A stretch of 64,000 nt of DNA from Euphorbia lathyris (GCF_963576675.1 NC_088913.1:83451001-83515000); one strand, 5' to 3'. Shown: positions 32,115 through 44,253, counted from the stretch's first letter. Translations and numbers: made by a program. Notes: a model not told the origin generated them from the sequence alone.

Positions 32115-32710
32115 TTTTTCGTGTTGAAAGCATTGACGGTTACTGAAGTTTTTTATACAATGTTTTATTGAGGTAATTAAACTCAACTTTATATAAATAG
32201 AATCACTTAGTTCGGATAATGTTGTTTTGCTTTTTTATTAATGTAGATTCGTTATCTATTAAATTTGTAATAATTTCATTATTTTTCTTAGATATGAGTT
32301 AATTTGTCTCCTAAAATTATTAGAGAAAAATCTATTTTATTCTTATCGTATAAGATAATCCAATTTCATATAGTTATAATTTTAGCCAATTTTGTTTTTA
32401 TGATTAAAAAATATCTAATTCCATTTATCCTTTTTTTATGCAAGTGAATGCTGATAAAAATTAGAACATAATTTCTTAAAAAAATAAATATAATTGCAAT
32501 ATAATTTCTCTACCATAGAAACAATTTGAATTATTTTATAAATAAAGATAAACATAAATTAGAAACAAAATTCCTTTAAGAAAAAGTAAAAATTACAATA
32601 TTGTTCTCTAATAGAGTAGCAAAATGAGCTAAAATCAAAATGTAACTTTGCAATAAAACCGACATTTATCCTATTTTTTTTACTTATTTTACTCATCATC
32701 ACATGAGTCT
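32115..32710 (+). repeat. Block P3, copy A, 3' flank (paralogous to 55134-55271 and 56330-56649)
   Basis: Non-coding, diverged but alignable with copy B on both sides of copy B's LINE. The shared end is near ATGAGTCC/T. Confidence 0.7.
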
Positions 32711-32930
32711 ATTGTTAAATTTGCAATTTGGTTTTTTTTCTTCCTCTAAACAGAATCGGTTTAACCATAAAGCTATTAAAGCAAACGCTTTAGGACTCAC
32801 ATTTTCTAAGGCCTCAAATTTTACAATTGATGATCAATTTTCATTTTGAGAAAACAAAATCTATATTATTAAAATTTTCAAGTAATTAATCTTGTGTATT
32901 TACATACGCAATTAACATGACTAGTCGTAT
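32711..32930. other. AT-rich spacer
   Basis: No coding potential or repeat recognised. Confidence 0.4.
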
Positions 32931-33907
32931 GCCCACATGATGCGCGGGTAAATTAAATTTCTTTAACTTTTTAGAATATAAAATTCTAAATAATAAGTGA
33001 TTACAATTAAGATAAAATAAATTTAAATTATAATAGTGATGAAAATAAATTACTACAAAATTACATTTTAGTTTCATGGATTTTTAATTTCATATAATTT
33101 ATATTGAAAGATGAAAAGGCAAAAATAAAATATCCAATTAAATTATAATAATGATAACCAAACAAATCGCTAAAAAATAAATATTTTTATTGTCATTATT
33201 TAAAACAAAATCTTCCATTTTTTATTGTCGATAATAAGAACTTAAAACCATTAAATTAAGTAGGAATTGATGTTTTTTATTGCCATTATTTAAAACAAAA
33301 ACTTCCATTTTTCTCTATTTTACTCAGATGCATTTTTATATTTGCTTTAAATGAAAAAAAAAAATCACTCTTACACAAGTCATTTGAATGTTTATTTTCT
33401 CAATTAATTCAAGAATTAATTCACTTAATAACCAATTAACCTTACTGAACTAATCCACGTTAATGACAGTTTAAACATTTGTAACCATTAAAACATTTTA
33501 GAGAATTAATAATGACCATTCATTTCATCCAATTCCATTAATAATATTTAATTTTCTAGTAATAACCATTCAGAACTTAAAAGGAATTTTGACAGTTTAA
33601 ATGCTTTAATACAACATTCAATTAATATCAATTTTTTCTATAAATTACGATTTTTTCTATTTAGAAAAATATTAATTTTTTCTATTAAATTAGACAAATT
33701 GTTAATATGATAGGAAAGAACATAGGAAAAGGATAAATTATGATTTTTTATATTTTGACACGTAAAAAAAATCACATGTATCAATCTTAGACATAATATA
33801 AAAGAATTATATAAATTATGGTTTTTTCATATTTTGACAAGCCATAAAAAGAATTCTACATGTCAATCTTAGACTTACTGTTCGTTTCTGCTTTTATATA
33901 ATATAGA
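32931..33907 (-). mobile_element. Non-autonomous Helitron, 977 bp
   Basis: On the minus strand it starts TCTATATTATATAAAAGCAG after a host A and ends CATACGACTAG before a host T. The hairpin CCCGCG-CATCA-TGTGGG (with two G-U type pairs) lies 7 bases before the end. The TC start, the CTAG end with preceding hairpin, and insertion between A and T with no duplication are the Helitron hallmarks. There are no Rep/helicase sequences and no captured exon is visible; the interior is AT-rich. Confidence 0.75.
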
Positions 33908-34525
33908 TAAATATAAATATAAATTTTCCACTTATATAAAATTAATGAAAATTTATTAATTGATAGAAGGTGAAATGAAAAGTCAAGAAGATAAAAATGT
34001 TATAAGAATATAAAAAGAGAGTTAATATCAATTAATTCAACATCCTAATGTGTCAATTTTTAGTGATGATGATGTGTCAAATTTTTTCAAGTCTGCAAAA
34101 ATTGAATAAAATAATCAATAATTACAAAAAAAAAACGTCTCTAATTAGTTGAAATTTTTAATTTTTGTGACTAACGATTTGACTTAACATAATAATCTTA
34201 AAGTTACAACGTATCTACTTGTGCTTTGTTGTTAGATTTAAGAAGTTTATTGAAATGAACTCCATATCATTGGCCTATGCCAACAAAGGTAGTTCTAACC
34301 AGATTGATGTACCAAAAGTTATATATGAAAGCTTATCTAAAGGATACAAAAATATTACAGTAATGAAAATAAAAGGTATCCATGGTTTGTGAAGAAGACA
34401 TTGACATTTTTTCGCGTAAATTTAACCAAAACCACATAAGTTATCACCATATTGATAAATAAACAAAGATCCACCACTTTATATAAATAATTTTATATGA
34501 CAAAATTTAATATTACTTTTCAAAG
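33908..34525. other. AT-rich spacer
   Basis: No gene or clear repeat; it flanks the L1 insertion. Confidence 0.4.
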
Positions 34526-35047
34526 AACTTACGAACCCAAAATACGGTTTCGCAGTAGAATCTGCTTCGGAATGGGGGTGACACAATCTTTGGATTGAAC
34601 CGGATTCTGCATATGCGGTTCATTTGCTAAAAAGAAAGTCTACCATGGCTCCCCGGAAAATTAGACAATACTGGCTTCAGTGTTTAGCTAGATTCCTGAA
34701 TATGAATTGTAGAATCACTCATATCTATCGAGAGGGCAATCAGGCGGCGGATCAACTTGCCCGCTTTGGCAAAACAGCTTATGCTCTTACATGGTGGCAC
34801 TCGGCTCCTAATTTTTGTCAATCGTATGTCTTTGACGACTTTTGTAACGTTGCACATGTTCGTTTTCCTTAATTTTTCTGCTTTGAACCTTCTTATTTTT
34901 CTTTTCCTCCCTTTGTAATTTTCTTTTTTTTTATTAATAATATTTTGGGTTGATTTGGTGTGTTAGGGGTGCCAACCTAGTTGGGATGTCTAGCCACTTA
35001 ATCGCGTCCCAATCTTTCATGCAAAAAAACTTACGAACCCAAAATAC
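34526..35047 (+). mobile_element. 5'-truncated L1-type LINE with 20-bp target duplications
   Basis: The body is 34546-35027, flanked by AACTTACGAACCCAAAATAC at 34526-34545 and 35028-35047. It ends in a short A-run after a 150-bp 3'UTR. The long perfect duplication and 5' truncation are classic L1 target-primed retrotransposition, and the perfect match points to a fairly recent event. Confidence 0.93.
34546..34872 (+). pseudogene. L1 LINE ORF2 C-terminus with RNase H fold (fragment)
   Basis: In one frame from 34546, with one stop (TGA at about 34579), this encodes the end of the plant L1 RNase H domain: EPDSAYAVHLLKRKST, CRITHIYREGNQAADQLARFG, then a stop at 34870-34872. This domain type (RVT_3) would remove RNA from RNA/DNA hybrids. 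The catalytic N-terminal Asp and Glu lie in the truncated part. Confidence 0.8.
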
Positions 35048-35874
35048 AAATATTACATACCTTAAATAATTTCCTTATTTCTTCCTTTTTATTTTGTCCT
35101 TTTCTTCTTCGATTGTTTATTCTATCTCTTCTATAGAGCTTTTGGCTGGAGGAGAACAACACTACATAGGCAACATAAAATTCAGAGGAGAACAACACTA
35201 CATAGGCAACATAAAATTGGGATAACCTTACAGGAATAGGGATTTTATGATTAATTAGGCTAGTAGTATACTCGTTTGTTTGACAGGAATATACAAATAC
35301 CTGGAAAACCCACAAATGATGAACACACAGTAGAAGGAAAGTGGAACAGTCGATCCCCAAATCACCAAATTCATCAAGATATTCAATTAACACCAGGTAA
35401 CAGTAAAAAAGGGTAAGGAATTGGGCTAACCTTATGTTTTGAGAGATCCAATATCTCTAAGATATTCAATTTTATGATGAAATGGGTCGAGTGAGGAGGG
35501 TGTTGCTTGTCGATTCGGAATTGCAGATCGCAAGAAAGGGGGAGGTTTGTGGGTAGCAGCCAATTTTCTGATGAAATCGGTCTGTTAAGGAAGGCGTTGG
35601 CTATCGAATCAGAATTGCAGATCATAGAGGAAGGAGAGGTTTATCGGTAACAAATGGGATATGGATTTATATCTATATATTCTAGGGATGAGAAACTGTT
35701 ATAAATCCCTTATAATGTCTCTTCATATCCTTAGGAGAAACAGTTACAGAACCCCTATGAATAATGAGAGGCAAGGTGGGAGAAGAGCAAATGAGAGGCT
35801 TTCATTTTCTTTTTAGAATTTTGCAGCTTTGCCACCTCAGATTGGAAGCATAATAATAGATTTTCTAGTTCAAC

Positions 35875-35877
<3 letters not shown>
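35048..35877. other. Unassigned region with a 36-bp tandem duplication
   Basis: Two copies of a 36-bp unit containing GAGAACAACACTACATAGG lie at about 35151-35221. Minus-strand ORFs of 120 and 80 codons cross it, but they show no recognisable domain and overlap the duplication, so I do not call a gene. Confidence 0.5.
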
Positions 35878-35938
<61 letters not shown>

Positions 35939-35950
35939 ATGTGTGTGTGT
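35878..35950. repeat. (AT)n microsatellite with a (GT)n tail
   Basis: About 26 AT units followed by ATGTATGT and GTGTGTGTG. Confidence 0.95.
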
Positions 35951-37515
35951 CAAGGGTCAAGTTTTAAATAACATCTCAATTAATAAATTTGAACATTGTC
36001 AAAAATAAAATACTTAACAAAAAGGCAAATTACAAAAAAAAAAAAAAAGATAATGGTTTGTCTAATTTACAAATACAAGTTTGTGGTTTCAAAGTTTACA
36101 AATAGAATTATGTGATACGTCTTTTTTTATAAAATGAAGTAATTAAAATTATACTGTTAAGTTCCGAAAACATAAGCTCCAAATTGAATTGTGGTACTAT
36201 AAAATGACCTTAAGTATCAATTTAGTTCATAAAGTGTTAAATTAATACAAACGTAAAATGCCGACTATATAATTTATGGTTTCGATTTAAGGAGATGTTG
36301 TTTTGTGAATATCATTTTTTTAAGATAAAAATGTTCTTGTAGTAATTATAACTTAACAATCTAATTTAAAATCCTTTATTTTGTTAGCGATACTAATTTC
36401 AACTTTCCCACGTGTGGATTGTGTGCAGGCGTGCCAGAGAAGTTAATTCTCAATTAATAAGGACAATTATGTTTATGGATTATGCGCGTGAAAAATTTGA
36501 ATTCTAAACAAAATGATTGAAGGGGGACGCAAGGATTGAAAAAAAGTCCCTATTGGGTTCCTAGCTCCACTATAGAAGCTTTGCTAGATAATTTATAGCT
36601 ACCACAGGTGAAATGAATGGAACTGAAATGCGAAGTTGACACAAGAATTTTTAGGAAAATTATGTTTTTTTATGTAAAAATGTTGATTACAAGTGCTAAG
36701 ATAAAAAAACAGGAATAACAATTGAAATTATTTCTATACAAAAATAGCTAAATCAATTGCAGGATTGTATTTGAACCAAACTAACGGTAGAATGGAAATT
36801 AAAATATAAACTTGTAATAACAATAATAGAAATCAAAATAACAAACTTAAAGCCAATAAATGGTTATTCTAATGATGCTTTGAGCTTCATTCGGCTTCAA
36901 ATTCATGAGCAAAACGAGCAACTTGAATAGATGGCAAGTGGCGTAGACGATTTAATCTGTGGGACTTCAGCAGATAGTGACCAAAAGTAGAACATGTGGA
37001 TTAATTGGAGAATTTAGCACAACAAGATTTTTGTGTAAAAATATGGATTCTGGGTTCGAAAATGGCTTGTGAAATGAGCTTCTAGACACAGAATAAGGTG
37101 AAACAAAAATCTAAGATGTTAGGAATAAGTTTGTGTAAAAATTTGAGACAAAAATAGACTGAAATGGATTGAGAATATAAAAAAAGGAATTTCTAGGCAG
37201 AGTATGTAAACATAATTAGGGTTCAAAGAATGGCTTGTAAAACGAGTTTTTGAACACGGATTAAGGCAAAATGAAAGCCTAAAATAAAATTCAAGATGTT
37301 AGGAACATGTGTAAGGAAGAATTTAGGATAGAAACGAGATGTAAAAGGTTGGAAATGTAATAACGAAATTGCTCGACAGAATGTATAAAAACGGAAAGAA
37401 TCTAACTTAAGGTCAATTTGTCCACTAAAAAACTCATTATTATAAAAGATTTTCATTTCCAAGAATAATTTTTTTCTTATCTTAATCCTATCAAGTTAAG
37501 TTCCATCCCTCAACA
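35951..37515. other. AT-rich spacer with a diverged 167-bp tandem duplication
   Basis: The sequence starting GGGTTCGAAAATGGCTTGT at 37052 recurs as GGGTTCAAAGAATGGCTTGT at 37219; the two units are diverged. No coding region is supported elsewhere. Confidence 0.55.
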
Positions 37516-38312
37516 CATTATCCCTATATTTTCAAGTGATGTTACTTCTTCACTTGTTCAAACTCACCATGCTCTTCAACATAAAACACCTCTTGCACCT
37601 CTTCAATCTCCTATAGTGTTACATTCTCATATTTCACCACCCAACTCCTCTGGATCCACTTTAGTTCCTATTATATCCTCCTTAGTACATGATGATGGTC
37701 CTAATACCAATCATTCTACAACCTCACTTACTGTATCTTTAGAATCCCCTAAAGATGTTCCTTTTAGACAATCTCATCACATTCCCAAAGTCCCTTCTAA
37801 ATACAATGATATCTTAAATTATATGGTAGTAGATTCTACATCAGGATTTTTTTCCACCACCACTCACAAAGCTTTCTTGCAATATACTTAAGGTGCAGGA
37901 ACCTAAGTCCTATAAGGAGGACAAAGGTGACCCCAACTGGTAGGAAGCCATGTCTAAAGAGATTTCTGCTCTTGAAGCTAATCAAACCTAGACTATGGTG
38001 CTCTTACCACCAATAAAATTTCTCATCACTTCTAAATGGATTTTTAAAGTTAAATATCCCTCGGATGGGTCGATTAAGCGCTATAAAGCACGTTTGGTTG
38101 CTAGAGGATATACCCAAAAGGCAGGGGTTGATTATAATGAATGATTTTCACTTGTAATAGAGGTGATTACTGTGTGTATGTTTTTCATAGAAGCATCTAC
38201 CAAGGGATGGCCTATTCATCAAGCTGATATAAACAATACTTATTTGCATGGTTATTTGCATTCTCAACTAGGTTATGTTTGCAAATTAGCCAAGTCCTTT
38301 GTGTAGATACCC
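37516..38312 (+). pseudogene. Ty1-copia pol relic (integrase-RT linker and RT N-terminus)
   Basis: An open stretch at 37616-37891 corresponds to the low-complexity linker (HHIPKVPSKYND). Then in broken frames come [41 protein letters not shown] and HQADINNTYLHG, the start of a copia RT. Several stops interrupt it, for example at the usual NW-EAM and DY-NE-F points. The family differs from the Sirevirus (closer to the RE1/Retrofit type). No LTRs were found nearby. Confidence 0.85.
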
Positions 38313-38891
38313 ATTTTTGTCCAGACATTTTTTAAGCTTTAACTGATTATATTTGAAATTCTAACAAATTCGTAAATTATATTAAAAATACAAACTTTCT
38401 ATTACACATATAATTTATCAGGAAAATTAGATTTTTTTATACAAATTTTTTATATCTCAGTATAATTATCAAATTATATTCGAGATGTAATTCATTGAAA
38501 TAGAAAACATATTTTCCCTTCAAAAAAAGAAAACATATTTTCCAAAGTTATAAATTATACTTGGGATTTAATGTGTTGTGTTCTAAATATAGTATTTGAA
38601 ATTGTTATATTTCAAATTTATTAGTTAAGTTGAACTTTTATCTAAATGGTTAGATTAATTTTCCAATTTTAATTTATTAGTTACGAAATCATATTGGGAA
38701 AATGTTTATAATCTAAATATAATTTATAATTTCAAAATTAATTGTTAAAGTTATTCATATAGCTTTAAAAATAATTTTTGATTATACATTATGTTTAGAA
38801 TATAATCCTAATTTATGACAAATGAATTGACAATTACAAACTAAATCCAACCATTTGATAAGAAAATAAAATGAATTAAAGTCTTATTAAT
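38313..38891. other. AT-rich spacer
   Basis: No feature seen. Confidence 0.4.
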
Positions 38892-39061
38892 AAGTGATGA
38901 TATTTATTGTGGTGAAGCTCTTAGCCTAGTGGTTGAGAGCTTACTTATGCCTTGGGAAGTCATGGGTTTGAACCACATCCGGGTCTGGTGGGGATTTTTC
39001 TTTCTTCTTTAATGTAAGCGCATTGCGCAACTTTTTAAAAAAAAAAGTGATGATATTTATT
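38892..39061 (+). mobile_element. tRNA-derived SINE with 17-bp target duplications
   Basis: The body 38909-39044 has a pol III A box (TTAGCCTAGTGGTTGAG) and B box (GGTTTGAACC), a short unrelated tail region and an A-run. It is flanked by AAGTGATGATATTTATT at 38892-38908 and 39045-39061. It would be transcribed by RNA polymerase III and mobilised by a LINE. Confidence 0.9.
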
Positions 39062-39170
39062 AAGTTAATGTCATGTTTACATCTTTTCTCTTACACGCCA
39101 AGTCCAAATAAAATGGGTCAAGATCCATATCAGTGTCAAATCAAACTCCAAATCAGATTCGGTCGAGATC
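39062..39170. repeat. Degenerate AGATCCATATCAG tandem repeat, left part
   Basis: Words such as AAGATCCATATCAG repeat here and continue at 41282-41480. The two parts were one array before the solo LTR inserted. Confidence 0.6.
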
Positions 39171-41281
39171 TATCACGACCCGGACCTGGCCATGACCGGC
39201 ACATAAATTAAGACTACCTTAATCTATGCTAGCCTCAAATTCAAAGTACAAATTAATACTAGTTTAACTAATAAAGTCTTCTAACATGATGAAACATCTT
39301 AAACTGTACATAAATATATACTATAAAATATCCAAAAGTCTCCAATACGTACCATAACAATATCTAGCTAACAATATCCTCCTTCAATATCGAATCCAAT
39401 GAAACATCTTAAACTATACAGAAATATATACCATAAAATATCCAAAAGTCTCCAATATGTACCATAACAATATCTAGCTAACAATATTCTCCTCCAATTG
39501 TCTGCCCAGCTATAGATATCTTAATCTGAAAAAACAAAATCAACGTGGCATGAGATTTCCGTCTATGCGAGTGAAAATCTCAATGAGCTATGCGAGTGAA
39601 AATCTCAATGAGTGATAATGATAGCACAACAGATGGGGAACAGACAGATATGCAGATAAGTTTCAAATTTGTTTTCAGAATTTATCAAAACACGATGGTG
39701 CAGAGAAATCAAATAATATTGCGATATTTACTCAAATCAAGTAAATCGAATAATAATAATAATAAATTACAGAAATTCTCAAAACCACGGTACAATAACA
39801 TCAGAGTGATGATATTCCACATCACCAAAGGCCAGATAACAGACACAGATGGTATTGCTACCAGATTCAGAATGTCTTCACCGACCTTATGCATGATTCT
39901 AATACAACCGACACGAAGACAAACACGTACACAGATAAAACAATAACAAATAATGCAAACCTAATATGAAGGTCAGTGAGACATGAAAACAGATACAAAT
40001 AATACTGAGCAAATGTACCGGTTTCAAAGTGTGTAAATTATATCTCATAATATTTTTCAAATAACTTAAATATCCAGATGACAGAATTCAAATAAAATTT
40101 TAAATTTTCAATACAAATGGAAACAGATAGATCAATCGATTAACAGAATCAAATATAACTTCAAAATAGTTTTACCTTTCCAAATAAAATAAATGATATA
40201 AAAAAAACTAATGTATAAAAGGCCTGTTCCCAGAAGAAGCCTACGCTATAATGCAGAGAATATTTGACAAATAAGTTTAAGCTTAAGAAAATGTTTATCA
40301 TCTAACTTAACAATGGCTATTTTGAACAAATAACATTTTTAGGAAAAATTCATCACAATTGTTTTAAAGGAACGAAAATAGGAGATAAATTTAAAAATCG
40401 GATAAAACTATATTTATCAAACTTTTTAATATTAACTACCAATGGACTGAAAGATATTTTAAACAAAATACTTTATCAAACAGATTCCATACGAGAAATT
40501 TCAAAATCAAACAAATAGTGTCATGAACCATAATTACCACTCACCTCGAACTCCAAATAATAGCCAGATCCAAATCTTAGGGATCAATTTTCCCAATCTA
40601 TCTGAACACCGTCAAATTTCCTATTCAATCAACATATCCAACTAAAATTACTCCAAAATTTTTTATCATACTCAATAAAATCTACAATCTAAATAAAATT
40701 GAGTCAAACTAAACTATTGGGGGATCAAAATAAGTGAATTTATATAATGAATATATGGTTTTATAAAAAAACAAACAACTATTGTAAATTTCCTTTTGTT
40801 GTTTGAAGAGTTAGATCAATTGCTTCCCAACTTGTTCAAAATCGATGAATACGGGGAAAGGAGAAGAACTCGATTTTTGCAGAAGACCTGAACCTTTAAA
40901 AACTGTTTTTATTTGATTATTTATTTGTTAAGAGTTTAAACTAAAATAGATAACTTAAATATAGGAGAATCAAAAGGTAGTAGATTATATTAACATAAAA
41001 TTCTATTGTTAAAAAAAAAAAAAATTAATCCAAAACCACCAAATTTTGAACAAATCGAAACACTGGCCTTTTTTGACCTTTTTTTTATATTTTATATAGA
41101 AAGTACATATTAAATACTAATATTATAAAAATCATACATATCCATAGTTTATAAATTAATATAGTACGAAAACTCAAAATTACTAATTAACACATTCTTT
41201 TCAAAGGAAAAATAATTAAAAATAGATACATGTAATTAGATTTATTTATAAAGAACCATCTCTAAAATTCAGGATATTACA
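39171..41281. mobile_element. Solo LTR (Ty3-gypsy type), 2111 bp
   Basis: It starts TATCACGACCCGGACC (TG changed to TA) and ends AGGATATTACA, with AGATC at 39166-39170 and 41282-41286. Many plant gypsy LTRs begin TGTCACGACCC and end ATTACA. There is no internal domain. It includes a 110-bp tandem duplication (39290-39500) and a 25-bp one (about 39563-39612). Confidence 0.8.
39290..39505. repeat. 110-bp tandem duplication inside the solo LTR
   Basis: GAAACATCTTAAACTGTACA at 39291 recurs as GAAACATCTTAAACTATACA at 39401, with nearly all of the intervening sequence. Confidence 0.9.
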
Positions 41282-41480
41282 AGATCCATATCAGAAACGG
41301 GTCAAAGTCCCTATAAATTTCAGATCAAGATCCATACGAAGTTCAAGTCAGAAATGGGTCGAAATCCATATCAAGTTTAAGGCAAGATCCATATCAGAAA
41401 CGGGTGAAAGTCCACACATCCAAATCAAAGTCCATCTCATAACTTGATAAAGTCCACATCAAAGTCGGGTCGGATCCATA
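41282..41480. repeat. Degenerate AGATCCATATCAG tandem repeat, right part
   Basis: Units like AGATCCATATCAGAAACGGG and AAAGTCCACATC repeat at irregular 30-60 bp spacing. Confidence 0.65.
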
Positions 41481-42173
41481 TCTAGACCCAAACTCAACCA
41501 TTTAAAGAAATAAAGCTGAAAATGAATAAAGCAAGTGAAAATATGGAGCCAAAAACCTTCAATTCAGGAAATTCAAAAGTAAAAAAAGGTCAACTTAAGC
41601 ATTAAATGGAGGCAGCCACTCCATAATGCATTTTGAAATTCAGAAGCAACAAGAAAGAGGCAATTGCATTATTTTAAAATAATAATGTAAACCCATCCAC
41701 AAGCTTATCTTGATTATCTTGGAAGATCACACCCATGTCCATTTCTATCTATAAATAGACTGATTGAAAATTTGTAAAGGGAGATTCTTGGTTAGAAATA
41801 CCTTTGTAAAAAAGAGGATGAGAGACTGAGGCAAAAGAAAAGAAAAAACAAAAAGAGTTTTGTAATTGTTACTTCCACATATTAAATACAAATATGTTCT
41901 TATTCACTTGGTCTTCAAAGCTTTGAGTTGAGAGTTTTTATTCTTAGTTTGTTCAAAAGCATATAGTTTGCTTTTGAAATGAACTGATTTTGTAAATAAC
42001 TAATAAAAATCTATTAGCTCTTAGCTGCCTTTAAATACATGTTATTTATTTAGTGTAATTTAAATTCCTGCTACTAACTACTCCCTCCATTCCATTCCAT
42101 TATATAGGTTATTCTAAAAAACCATACAAAATTAACCAGTAGTACTATTTAAGGTCATATAATATATGCTCAC
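41481..42173. other. Spacer downstream of the ALDH3 fragment
   Basis: No coding region. At about 42079 the string CTCCCTCCATTCCATTCC looks like one end of a mariner/Stowaway-type MITE, without a visible partner. Confidence 0.4.
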
Positions 42174-42752
42174 CTGAACCGTGGTATCATTGAAAACCAC
42201 ACTTCCTGGAGATGTTTGTGTTACTATCCGTTTCTTAAATGTTTCATCCTTTGTGCACACATATAGCACCAATGGTTTTGGCCTCTTATTTATGAATTTT
42301 ATGATTTCTTCAATTTCATTCATCTGCAATAATTAAACAACATATATGTAAATAATCAATTCAATTGAATCACGGGCTGAATCGCGACTTGTGAATCGAA
42401 CTTACTGTAATAATTGGAAGCCAGGGGCCAAAGATTTCTTCTGTCATAAGTTGAGAATCAAGTGGAGGATTTAACAAGATTGTTGGCTTAATGAACCTGC
42501 AACATTATTATTAAGCATCAAAATAGATACTTTCCTGAATTTTGCTGTAATTCTTTTTTATAAAAATGAACAAACATACAGTTGTTCTTCATCTATTGGA
42601 CCTCCATGAACAATGTAAGCTACAACCGAAGGGTCTTTTATCAGATTAGCTAACCTATCAAAGTTATTCATGTTCACGATTTTACTACTACAATTTGATT
42701 CTTTCGGATTTTCGCTGTAAAATTTTCTGATAATCCTTTTCAATGAATCAAT
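42174..42752 (-). pseudogene. Aldehyde dehydrogenase family 3 fragment, three exons
   Basis: The exons on the minus strand are 42752-42580, 42496-42406 and 42323-42174, joined at GT/AG introns in consistent phase. They encode the ALDH3 segment IRKFYSENPKES, then FIKPTILLNPPLDS with MTEEIFGPWLPII, then RPKPLVLYVCTKD and VVFNDTTVQ. This corresponds to the part after the catalytic Cys up to just before the LPFGGVGESG exon. NAD-binding and catalytic exons upstream and the last exon downstream are missing. The family oxidises aldehydes to acids. All splice sites and the frame are intact, so the fragment is either young or selected, but it cannot encode an enzyme alone. Confidence 0.85.
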
Positions 42753-42777
42753 CTGAAACAAAACAACATTATGTTAA

Positions 42778-43076
42778 GGGATAAGGTACCAAAACATGTT
42801 TATGATTTTTGGAAAAATATCAATTTAGGCTTCACCTACAAAATAACATCAATACAGGCTTAACGTTTAAAAAAGTATCAATTTAGGCCTCAATAACGGA
42901 TTGGACACATCATTCATATTACTCCGTTAAGTAATGTCAATGATGTGTCTCGTTCCGTTATCGAGACATAAATCAGTACCTTTTTTAAAGCTCAAGAGTA
43001 TATTGGTACTATTTTATACGTGAAGCCTATATTGATACTTTGCAAAAACCATAAGCCTATTTTGATACCTTATCCC
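42778..43076. mobile_element. Fold-back MITE, Mutator-like, 299 bp
   Basis: Long inverted arms begin GGGATAAGGTA on both sides (right arm reverse-complemented: GGGATAAGGTATCAAAATAG) and include TATCAATTTAGGCTTCAC. It is flanked by TTATGTTAA (42769-42777) and TTATGTTGA (43077-43085), a 9-bp duplication with one mismatch, typical of Mutator-like elements. Confidence 0.85.
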
Positions 43077-43099
43077 TTATGTTGATATAGGGTAAATAA

Positions 43100-44205
43100 T
43101 TTATTAATCTCTATGTTATGGTGCTCAGGAAAGGATAAGGGTAGAAATGGAGTAGGTATTCTTATTGATAGGGAGTATATTGATGATGTAGTAGCGGTGT
43201 CTAGAAAGAGCGATAGAATTGTGAGTGTTAAGCTAGTGATAGGGGATGAGGTTGTGAATGTCATTAGTGCATATGCGCCACAAATAGGATTAGATGTCTC
43301 TATAAGACAAGCTTTTTGGGAGGACTTAGAGGAAGTGGTGTAACAGGTTCCTAGGGATGAAAAAATGGTAATGGACACGTGGGTTCTAGGCGAGATGGGT
43401 TTGAGAGTGTTCATAGAGGGTATGGTTTTGGAGATAAGAATAAAGCAGGAAATGATATTTTGGAATTTGCATCAGCCTATGACTTGAGTATCATGAACAC
43501 ATGGTTTATGAAGAGAACATCCCACTTAGTGACTTATCGGAGTGGCGGTAATGCGAGCCAAATTGACTTCTTCTTAGTAAGGAGTGCTTGGAGAAAGAGT
43601 TATATTGAATGTAAGGTGATCCCTGGTGAGAGTACGACAACCCAACATAGAGTAGTGGTGCTTGGCTTTCGAAGTAGGAAATGTATAAGAAAACAAACAC
43701 CACAAGTAGAGACTAAGATTAAGTGGTGGAAATTGCAAGGGGAGAATCAACAAAAATTTGTGAATGAGATGACCAAAAAAGATGTTTGGACTTGTAATAT
43801 GGATTTAGATATAGATTCGATATGGACTAAGATAGAGCATAGTATAAGGGAAGTAGCGAAGGAAGTTCTAGGGGAATCTAAAGGTAGCATGCCACCGGGT
43901 AAGGACACATCTTGGTGGACAGAAGAAGTACGACAAGCAGTAAAGAGTAAGTGAGAATCCTATAAAATATTGGGAAAATGTAGGAGTGACGAGAACTACG
44001 AAAAATACAAAGAGGCTAAAAGGGAAGTAAAGAAGGTCATACGAGATGCTAGAGAAAGGTGAATCGGGATCTGTATACAAGATTGGATACGAAAGAAGGG
44101 AAAAGAGACATATATAGAATTGCTCGGATGAGAGATAGGAAGACGCGAGATCTCGGAAAAGTTAAATGTGTGAAGGATGTGGACCAGAAAGTCCTAGTTA
44201 CAGAT
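43100..44205 (+). mobile_element. RTE LINE endonuclease fragment, truncated at both ends
   Basis: It corresponds to the APE-like endonuclease and the following linker. It overlaps LINE copy A in the region coding for CRSDENYEKY (8497 there, about 43980 here). The 3' end stops before the RT. Since LINE insertion truncates only the 5' end, the missing 3' half implies a later deletion. Confidence 0.85.
43113..43954 (+). pseudogene. RTE APE-type endonuclease (broken)
   Basis: The first piece (43113-43343) carries SGKDKGRNGVGILID and VVNVISAYAPQIGLD. A TAA at 43341-43343 interrupts it. The second piece (43379-43954) carries RRDGFESVHRGYGFG, HLVTYRSGGNASQIDFFLV and ESTTTQHRVVV, the Asp/His end of the fold. 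Between them the usual GDLNGHVG segment is partly deleted, so one catalytic motif is lost. Annotation pipelines often call this family 'craniofacial development protein 2-like'; it is LINE-derived. Confidence 0.85.
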
Positions 44206-44253
44206 TGATTCTTTACTTCAATTTTAATAATGAAAATGGTTGGTTTGTCATAC

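Noticed and set aside
35031..35625. Two minus-strand ORFs of 120 and 80 codons
   Set aside because: No domain, overlap with a tandem duplication and the L1 target duplication, and no splice or promoter support.
38920..38990. Possible tRNA gene
   Set aside because: Has A and B boxes but no cloverleaf, and it is flanked by target duplications with an A-tail: a SINE.
43341..43414. Intron between the two endonuclease pieces
   Set aside because: No consensus splice sites; a stop plus a small deletion explains the break better in a LINE.
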